5,014 bases of DNA from NCBI GenBank assembly GCA_002316225.1, contig DCDC01000164.1:1-5014 (forward strand), read 5' to 3'. The notes beneath the pieces are model-generated. The model worked only from the letters and a program-made list of their open reading frames with translations, did no database searches and was not told the DNA's origin. The stretch comes from Firmicutes bacterium UBA1065 (GTDB lineage: Bacteria; Bacillota; Clostridia; Tissierellales; Sedimentibacteraceae). Positions 1-4,267 of the stretch are shown here, in pieces. Each line of letters begins with the position of its first letter. The first letter of the stretch is position 1. The position numbers were made by a program, and so were the translations under genes.

Positions 1-351
1 TTTATGACAATCGGAAAGGTAGTTAAGAATATTGAAATTAGCTGCATTATGAAAGATATTTCGGTACTTTGCCGGATTCAAGCTTATATCGTCCACTAAC
101 GCCTTATTGATTTCACAATAGGAGCCGTCAATAATCTCGGCTTTTTTAATGGAATCAATAAATATGTTCATTTCTCGTAGGGTGTATTGGAAAAGGTGAA
201 GACCATCCACCAAAAGCATTTTTTTAATGGGGTCAATACCTTTTATATTTATCCAATATTTAGTGGTTTCTTTATTTTGATTTCTGTATACGATAGAAAG
301 CCACTTTCCTTCGTGAACCGCCTTAAATATATTTTTGCATATATTATTCAT
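1..351 (-). CDS. N-terminal part (117 aa) of a probable large helicase/ATPase with a WYL-like N-terminal region; runs off the left edge
   Basis: The minus strand is open from an ATG at 351-349 to the window edge without a stop. The protein starts MNNICKNIFKAVHEGKWLSI and continues with a YWINIKGIDP stretch, a MLLVDGLHLFQYTL stretch and a FIDSIKKAEIIDGSYC stretch. From memory, this opening (NIFKAxHEGKW, then YWIxIKxIxP, then VDGLHL) is typical of very long clostridial proteins annotated as AAA-domain or superfamily I DNA/RNA helicases, whose first ~100 residues form a small WYL-like beta-rich domain. No Walker motif is visible because only the N-terminus is present, so the helicase assignment is an inference. 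The start is supported by AGAGGG six bases upstream of the ATG. The gene lies 124 bases downstream of the 476-1483 gene on the same strand but has its own candidate promoter. The coding strand is confident; the family is moderately sure. Confidence 0.72.
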   Translation of the reverse strand, partial: MNNICKNIFKAVHEGKWLSIVYRNQNKETTKYWINIKGIDPIKKMLLVDGLHLFQYTLREMNIFIDSIKKAEIIDGSYCEINKALVDDISLNPAKYRNIFHNAANFNILNYLSDCHK

Positions 352-357
352 AATGCG

Positions 358-363
358 CCCTCT
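358..363 (-). promoter_or_regulatory. Ribosome binding site of the left-edge gene
   Basis: On the minus strand AGAGGG lies six bases before the ATG at 351-349. It supports this start for the truncated gene; no better in-frame start is visible upstream. Confidence 0.55.
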
Positions 364-373
364 TTTGACCCTT

Positions 374-402
374 ATAATAACCAGTTATAATCCTGTCTGC
401 AA
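374..402 (-). promoter_or_regulatory. Candidate sigma-A promoter for the left-edge gene
   Basis: Read on the minus strand, TTGCAG (402-397) and TATTAT (379-374) are separated by 17 bases. The -10 matches the consensus in five of six positions, but the -35 in only three. Transcription would start about 15 bases before the ribosome binding site, giving a very short leader. A second AT-rich match (TATAAC) lies just upstream, so the exact box is uncertain. Confidence 0.3.
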
Positions 403-475
403 TCTAATATTGCACCCACATGTACACTTTCACCTTTATTTTGATATATAAGTAAATATCTTTTTAATATTTTTT

Positions 476-1483
476 CTATAATTGTCTAATAATTCTCTCT
501 GTAAACATATCTATTGATGGCAGTTCTTCAGATATTAGTATTTTTATATTAATTTTTTTACACAGGTCTGATAATAAATCTTGCATATATTCATCTCTTA
601 CATAAATTGTTCTTGGCTTGCCTTGATTTAGAATAAAATCAATAAAAAAATCAACAATTTGCTGTATCTCATCATCCTCCGGCAACATTACATTATAATG
701 CAGCATTATTCCGGTTTTGCTATCAGCAATAACGAGCAACTTTGGCATAATAGGTCTTTCATATTTCTTATCTTCAACAACAGAATTAATAAATGCTGTA
801 TCAAACTCAACTGCATTCTTTAAATACTTCTGCTTTTTCATTTTTTCAATTAACAAATCATCCTCAATAACAATAGTCATTGACCGCCTGTTGGGAATTT
901 GCATCGGTCCTTCAAAATTTAACCATAAATCTTGCTTTTTATCATATATTCTATATAAAGAATTTCCCTCTTCAAAATCAATTTTCAAATTTTTTTCAAT
1001 CATAGCCTTCAACGACATAAATAAGTTCTGAAAAACATAAGTAAGTTCGATAACCTCATCCTGATCCAACATATATGGAGAATAATTAGGCTTGAAGGAA
1101 CGATAATAAATCCACTGGTTTCTACCTCTGAATTTAAGTCCAAGATCTTTTATCACTTTTAGTTCCTTACTGCTTAATTCTTCTCTATCCCCAAAATAAC
1201 AAGTTAGGTTATCTTGATACCTCATCAATTGAATTGGCGGCATGTTTTTAGCTTCAAACAATTTAAAGAAACCATGAATTGCTTCAAATCCTTTATATAC
1301 TGAAATTGCAAAACATTGACCACTTTTACCCATCACGCTGCAATAAAATGGCTCTTCATATTCCGGCAGTATGATTGTGATAATATCCGTATCCCAAAGA
1401 TAATTCCATGGCTCTAATTTTTTAATGTTAATTGTTACCTTATACAATTCATTCCATTGTTCAATACTTGCTTCTTTTCTCAT
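476..1483 (-). CDS. Hypothetical protein of the DUF7309/DUF6930 type (335 aa)
   Basis: A complete 335-residue ORF from ATG (1483-1481) to TAG (478-476). It has no signal peptide or transmembrane segment, so it is predicted to be cytosolic. The N-terminal ~170 residues (WNELYKVTINIKKLEPWNYL, then FAISVYKGFEAIHGFFKL) resemble the module I know as DUF7309. The last ~90 residues, including the KPRTIYVRDEYMQDLLSDLC segment around 289-308 and LPSID at 321-325, resemble DUF6930, often seen in clostridial proteins of unknown function. I see no catalytic motif, metal-ligand cluster or DNA-binding helix, and the biochemical role is unknown. Family names are given from memory and a profile search could change them. 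AGGAG five bases before the ATG supports the start, and a good extended -10 promoter lies about 55 bases upstream, so the gene is probably transcribed alone. No convincing terminator follows it. Confidence 0.88.
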   Translation of the reverse strand: MRKEASIEQWNELYKVTINIKKLEPWNYLWDTDIITIILPEYEEPFYCSVMGKSGQCFAISVYKGFEAIHGFFKLFEAKNMPPIQLMRYQDNLTCYFGDREELSSKELKVIKDLGLKFRGRNQWIYYRSFKPNYSPYMLDQDEVIELTYVFQNLFMSLKAMIEKNLKIDFEEGNSLYRIYDKKQDLWLNFEGPMQIPNRRSMTIVIEDDLLIEKMKKQKYLKNAVEFDTAFINSVVEDKKYERPIMPKLLVIADSKTGIMLHYNVMLPEDDEIQQIVDFFIDFILNQGKPRTIYVRDEYMQDLLSDLCKKINIKILISEELPSIDMFTERIIRQL

Positions 1484-1488
1484 GTTCT

Positions 1489-1493
1489 CTCCT
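1489..1493 (-). promoter_or_regulatory. Ribosome binding site of the DUF6930-like gene
   Basis: AGGAG on the minus strand is separated by five bases from the ATG at 1483-1481. It fixes the start of the 335-residue protein. Confidence 0.7.
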
Positions 1494-1538
1494 ATAAAAA
1501 TGTTTTCATCTACGACATATTCATGTGTTTTCTTTAAT

Positions 1539-1568
1539 ATTATAACAATGTTCCAAAATTGTCCACAA
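1539..1568 (-). promoter_or_regulatory. Extended -10 promoter for the DUF6930-like gene
   Basis: The minus strand reads TGTTATAAT, a perfect -10 (TATAAT, 1544-1539) preceded by the extended TGn element (1547-1545). Upstream, TTGTGG (1568-1563) would give an 18-base spacer, and an overlapping TGGACA (1565-1560) a 15-base spacer. Extended -10 promoters tolerate a poor -35. The predicted start near 1532 gives a leader of about 50 bases before the ATG at 1483. Confidence 0.6.
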
Positions 1569-1577
1569 TAAAAACAT

Positions 1578-1694
1578 ATGCTTACGCTCTATACTTCCAA
1601 GGAGGAGACAGAAGAATACAATCGGCTGCAACTCCTGTGTAACCAAGTCACGGAACCAAAAAAATTCCCGGCATATTATATTAGGGTTATGTGA
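1578..1694 (+). CDS. Doubtful 38-codon ORF in the divergent intergenic region
   Basis: An ATG at 1578 opens a frame of 38 codons ending in TGA at 1692-1694. The peptide begins MLTLYTSKEETEEYNRLQLL and ends KKFPAYYIRVM, a believable protein-like composition. I do not recognise it. In its favour, bases 1581-1670 are about 46% G+C, clearly above the surroundings, and the codon choice (CGG, CTG, CTC) is unlike the neighbours. Against it, there is no ribosome binding site before the ATG; the AAGGAGGAG at 1599-1607 lies inside the ORF with no start codon at a useful distance. The minus strand is also open here. It could be a remnant of a decayed gene, part of the polyferredoxin leader, or chance. 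Confidence 0.2.
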   Translation: MLTLYTSKEETEEYNRLQLLCNQVTEPKKFPAYYIRVM

Positions 1695-1700
1695 AAAAGC

Positions 1701-1706
1701 AGGAGG
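1701..1706 (+). promoter_or_regulatory. Ribosome binding site that decides the polyferredoxin start
   Basis: A perfect AGGAGG lies five bases (TTATT) before the ATG at 1712-1714. An in-frame GTG at 1691 lies upstream of this site and has no Shine-Dalgarno sequence of its own, so the ATG at 1712 is preferred. Confidence 0.85.
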
Positions 1707-1711
1707 TTATT

Positions 1712-2443
1712 ATGCAGAAGAATAATTATTACATTAAAACTAACAGAATCTTTAATCATGTAAGAGAATACGGGTGGATAGCGACGGTACTGATTGCAAT
1801 AGGCGGATTATGGGAGCCGAAATTAGGATTGGCAGTATTATTGGTGATGGCAGGTTTGACCATAACTTCCTTTTTCAGCGGAAGATACTGGTGCGGCAAT
1901 GTATGTTTTCATGGCAGCTTGTTTGACAAAATAATTTTACCTGTAAGCAGGAATACCAAGATACCGGATTTCTTCAAATCGAAGCCCTTCATCATCGGAT
2001 TTTTTATATTTTTTATGGCTAACTTTACAAGGAGAATTATAACCGTATCCCAATATTGGGGTACTTATGATATTTGGGATAAGTTAGGCGCCTTATTCTC
2101 AAACACTTATTTAATGGTTTTGATTGTAGGCGGTGCCCTTGCAATACTTATAAACCCCAGAACCTGGTGCCAGTTTTGTCCCATGGGCACCATGCAAAAG
2201 CTCTCTCATTCCTTAGGTAAAAAATTAGGAATCACCAAAAAAACAGAAAAGAAAGTAACAATTTCAGATAAAGACAGGTGCATAAGCTGCGGAAAATGTG
2301 CAAAGGTGTGCCCGTTTCAGCTTGAGCCTTACAAGGAATTCTCGGATAATAACCAATTTGATAATATTGATTGCATAAAATGCAGCACCTGTGTAGCTAA
2401 TTGTCCCTTAAAAATTCTTTCCCTCAAAAAAGATGCAGCATAA
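1712..2443 (+). CDS. NapH-like membrane 4Fe-4S polyferredoxin (243 aa)
   Basis: Predicted membrane electron-transfer protein. In the 243-residue form, hydrophobic segments lie at about 21-36, 37-55, 92-110 and 132-148. Two Fer4_5-type cysteine pairs follow membrane segments: CGNVC (61-65) in RYWCGNVCFHG and CQFCP (153-157) in TWCQFCPMGT. The C-terminal soluble part carries two classic 4Fe-4S motifs of the form Cx2Cx2Cx3CP: Cys 190/193/196/200 and Cys 221/224/227/231, enough for two cubane clusters. The order (Fer4_5 membrane part, then dicluster ferredoxin) is that of the NapH/MauN/CcoG-related family, which passes electrons between membrane or quinone donors and soluble or extracytoplasmic reductases. 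The partner is not visible here: no FMN-binding protein, reductase or cytochrome gene adjoins, so the physiological role is unassigned. The first pair lacks the usual proline (CF instead of CP). The ATG at 1712 is chosen because of the AGGAGG before it. The gene stands alone, divergent from the gene on its left and convergent with the one on its right. Confidence 0.9.
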   Translation: MQKNNYYIKTNRIFNHVREYGWIATVLIAIGGLWEPKLGLAVLLVMAGLTITSFFSGRYWCGNVCFHGSLFDKIILPVSRNTKIPDFFKSKPFIIGFFIFFMANFTRRIITVSQYWGTYDIWDKLGALFSNTYLMVLIVGGALAILINPRTWCQFCPMGTMQKLSHSLGKKLGITKKTEKKVTISDKDRCISCGKCAKVCPFQLEPYKEFSDNNQFDNIDCIKCSTCVANCPLKILSLKKDAA

Positions 2444-2450
2444 ATTCTAT

Positions 2451-2483
2451 AAAAAACGGTGCCGGACACAAAAGCCCGGCATC
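2451..2483 (-). terminator. Rho-independent terminator of the leftward unit, shared by convergent genes
   Basis: GGTGCCGG (2458-2465) pairs with CCGGCATC (2476-2483), an eight-pair stem with one G-T wobble and a ten-base loop. Read on the minus strand the stem is followed by TTTTTT (2456-2451), giving a good intrinsic terminator 13 bases after the acetyltransferase stop. On the plus strand the stem lies 14 bases past the polyferredoxin stop but is followed only by ATTTACAT, so it would end that transcript less efficiently. Confidence 0.75.
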
Positions 2484-2495
2484 ATTTACATATGC

Positions 2496-2888
2496 CTATG
2501 TTCTCGGGTTACAAGGAGGCTGCAATTGTTCAGCCAAACCTTCCAATTTCATACCTGCCTTTTGCATTACTTTTCCTGATGCAGGATTATTTACTGAATG
2601 ATAGGATTCAATTCTATTAAACCCCACAACTTCAAACGCAAACTTAAGCACAGTCTTCAGTGCCTCCGTTGCTATGCTCATCCCCCAGTATTTCCTGCTT
2701 ATAATATAGGCAATATCACCTGTCATATCATTTTCATTAACTACAAACAAACCAAACGCACCTATAGGTTCATCTATATCTTTGAATGTAATAGCCCATT
2801 GATAAAAATTATTATTTTTGTATCGATTAATCCAATCATTTATTTTTAATTCAGTTTCTTTAATACTTCTATGAGGTTCCCATCTCAT
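2496..2888 (-). CDS. GNAT acetyltransferase (RimJ/RimL type), truncated at both ends; probable pseudogene (130 aa)
   Basis: The 130-residue product is a recognisable GNAT core. MRWEPHRS (1-8) matches the early helix region of RimJ/RimL-like enzymes. IGAFGLF (42-48) and GDIAYIIS (57-64) are the central strands, and RKYWGMSIATEAL (65-77) is the acetyl-CoA pyrophosphate loop. NNPASGKVMQKAGM (100-113) is the conserved late helix. Family members transfer acetyl from acetyl-CoA to an amine, often a protein N-terminus or an antibiotic. They usually run 165-185 residues, and here the first strand and helix (~35 residues) and the last strand are missing. The loop reads GMS where the family usually has GxG. 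The upstream reading frame still encodes a relic NYMRWEPH before a stop, and the C-terminus (LQPPCNPRT) is not family-like, consistent with decay. The ATG at 2888 has AGGA five bases upstream and overlaps the small ORF by four bases, so translation remains possible. Confidence 0.65.
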   Translation of the reverse strand: MRWEPHRSIKETELKINDWINRYKNNNFYQWAITFKDIDEPIGAFGLFVVNENDMTGDIAYIISRKYWGMSIATEALKTVLKFAFEVVGFNRIESYHSVNNPASGKVMQKAGMKLEGLAEQLQPPCNPRT

Positions 2889-3001
2889 ATAGTTCCTGTA
2901 TGATTTAATTTATTGACTTTGCTGTTCCTTACATCTTCTCGAATAATATCCGGGATGTTTATCATTTCATCTTGTTTGTCAGTTTTTATTTTATGTTCCA
3001 T
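2885..3001 (-). CDS. Unrecognised 38-codon small ORF overlapping the acetyltransferase remnant
   Basis: An ATG at 3001-2999 has GAGGT six bases upstream and opens 38 codons ending in TGA at 2887-2885. That TGA overlaps the acetyltransferase ATG in an ATGA junction. The peptide starts MEHKIKTDKQDEMINIPDII and is charged and soluble-looking, with no hydrophobic segment. I do not recognise it. It does not resemble a GNAT N-terminus. It starts 42 bases after the dprA-like stop with no terminator between, so it may be read from the same transcript. It could be a real small gene, or a chance frame in sequence that replaced the start of the acetyltransferase. Confidence 0.35.
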   Translation of the reverse strand: MEHKIKTDKQDEMINIPDIIREDVRNSKVNKLNHTGTI

Positions 3002-3043
3002 AACGATACCTCATAAATAAATTCCATCCAAACGGTATCTCTC

Positions 3044-4267
3044 CTATTCATTATTGACAACATATCGAACAGGCCTATTAGTTTTAATAATCTTACCTTC
3101 GTTGAGAGCCCTATTTATCCAAGTAATTGCTTGAGATTTTGTTATATTTAATGAAGCTGTTACTTCTTCTATGGATTTAGGCTCCTTTAATAAATTCAAC
3201 ATTAAATTAATTGCTTTATTATAAACATCATAATCAGATGAGCTATATTCATCCTCATTTTCGCCAATAATATTTTCTCTCTCAAACGGAACCCTTTTAT
3301 CCGTCTTATCAAAATCAAAAATATTTAGCTGATCCATCCTTTTAACTTTATTGCTTATTAATTCTTTAATGGAAATATTGTTAAGGTCTTCTATGCCTAC
3401 TCCACCCTTTTTAATCAACTCAGTATTTCCAATATATTTGTTGTTATTCCAGACAAATGTATTTACCCATCCTTTTTTAATGTTTTCAACAGCACCTGCC
3501 CAAGTTCCCCCTTTGTTATAATCAGATGCAACAACAAATGTACCATTTGATAATGCATAGATATATTTATTCCTATTCATAGCATTTGCAACACTAAAAG
3601 GAGCATCAGGATTGTTTGCAGTTAACAATAGCTGTTTCCCACTCAAAATATTATCGCGTATAGCTTTACTCATAATTTTTTTACTTAAAGAGTCTGCCAA
3701 TATTGATACAACATATCCCTGATTATTTAAAGCAGTAGTTTCGGATATTTCATCAACGCCTTTGGCTCCTCCCGAAAATACTACAAGTTTTTCTTCTACA
3801 GCTTTTTTAGCTAAAAGTTGAGTGAATTTTATCCCCTCATCATCAATATTTCTTGATCCTACAATTCCTATCCCTATCTTATTAGCTAATGATAAATCTC
3901 CGCAATAAAACAGAATTGGTGGGGAATATTTCTTAAGTGTTGATTTAAGCTTTTTAGGATATTCTATATCACTTCTTGTTACTATTGAGATTCCTTTTCT
4001 GCTTAAATCCTCTAACAAGAAAGCTATATTTGCTCCTCTTGAAAGTAAGTTAACAATTCTATCAGCTTCTTCTTCTCTTATCTTTATACTATTTATAATG
4101 CTTTCTTTATCCATATTTAATAATTTTGCAGGCTCTCCAATTTTTGAGTTAATAATTTTATTTCCAAGCTCACTCCATTGCAAAGCAGTATACGGTTTAT
4201 AATAACCATTATTAACTCCAAGGTAGCTACATAATAGAATTGTAACATAAGCGTTATCTGTAATCAT
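3044..4267 (-). CDS. DprA/Smf-like protein of a defence-type pair with RecQ-PRTase (407 aa)
   Basis: The middle (about 90-275) is a DprA/Smf (SLOG-type Rossmann) domain. GIGIVGSRN at 132-140 is the first nucleotide/DNA-binding loop. SGGAKGVD at 165-172 is the signature that in housekeeping DprA reads SGGAxGIDxxAH. FSVANAMNRNKYIYALS (224-240) and GGTWAGA (253-259) follow. The AH of the classical signature is replaced by SE (175-176), and RNKYIYALS plus GGTW are typical, as I recall, of accessory rather than competence DprAs. A charged linker (~305-345) containing QLNIF leads to a C-terminal winged helix (~350-403). DprA proteins bind single-stranded DNA and load RecA; accessory relatives are thought to sense nucleic acid or nucleotide signals. 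The RecQ-PRTase stop (TAA, 4270-4268) directly abuts this ATG (4267-4265), so the two are coupled. GGAGGAG eight bases upstream supports the start. Family assignment is strong; the antitoxin or regulator role is inferred from ShosTA-like pairs. Confidence 0.9.
   Translation of the reverse strand: MITDNAYVTILLCSYLGVNNGYYKPYTALQWSELGNKIINSKIGEPAKLLNMDKESIINSIKIREEEADRIVNLLSRGANIAFLLEDLSRKGISIVTRSDIEYPKKLKSTLKKYSPPILFYCGDLSLANKIGIGIVGSRNIDDEGIKFTQLLAKKAVEEKLVVFSGGAKGVDEISETTALNNQGYVVSILADSLSKKIMSKAIRDNILSGKQLLLTANNPDAPFSVANAMNRNKYIYALSNGTFVVASDYNKGGTWAGAVENIKKGWVNTFVWNNNKYIGNTELIKKGGVGIEDLNNISIKELISNKVKRMDQLNIFDFDKTDKRVPFERENIIGENEDEYSSSDYDVYNKAINLMLNLLKEPKSIEEVTASLNITKSQAITWINRALNEGKIIKTNRPVRYVVNNE

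Noticed and set aside
187..390. A 67-codon plus-strand ORF starting at 187
   Set aside because: It is antisense to the left-edge minus-strand gene, whose frame has family-like sequence and a ribosome binding site; the plus-strand peptide is a low-complexity aromatic/Ile-rich translation with no start signal.
454..475. Hairpin AAATAT/ATATTT followed by T's, as a possible terminator near the 3' end of the DUF6930-like gene
   Set aside because: The stem is A-T only and six pairs long. The T-run follows on the plus strand, not in the direction of the gene.
717..1031. A 104-codon plus-strand ORF inside the DUF6930-like gene
   Set aside because: It is the antisense shadow of an AT-rich gene (Ser/Phe/Ile-rich, no ribosome binding site), while the minus-strand frame has a full promoter, ribosome binding site and domain content.
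1569..1690. A plus-strand sigma-A promoter for the polyferredoxin, for example TATTAT at 1674-1679
   Set aside because: No acceptable -35 lies 16-18 bases upstream of any TATA-like box here, so I cannot place the promoter with support.
1691..1711. GTG at 1691 as the start of the polyferredoxin
   Set aside because: The strong AGGAGG at 1701-1706 lies after this GTG and is ideally placed for the ATG at 1712; nothing supports initiation at the GTG.
2401..2849. Plus-strand ORFs at 2401-2601 and 2598-2849
   Set aside because: They overlap the polyferredoxin end, the terminator and the antisense of the acetyltransferase; no ribosome binding site and no recognisable sequence.
2889..3043. A separate promoter for the acetyltransferase remnant (TTGGAT, 17 bases, TATCGT)
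   Set aside because: Only three of six -35 and four of six -10 positions match; read-through from the dprA-like gene is the simpler explanation.
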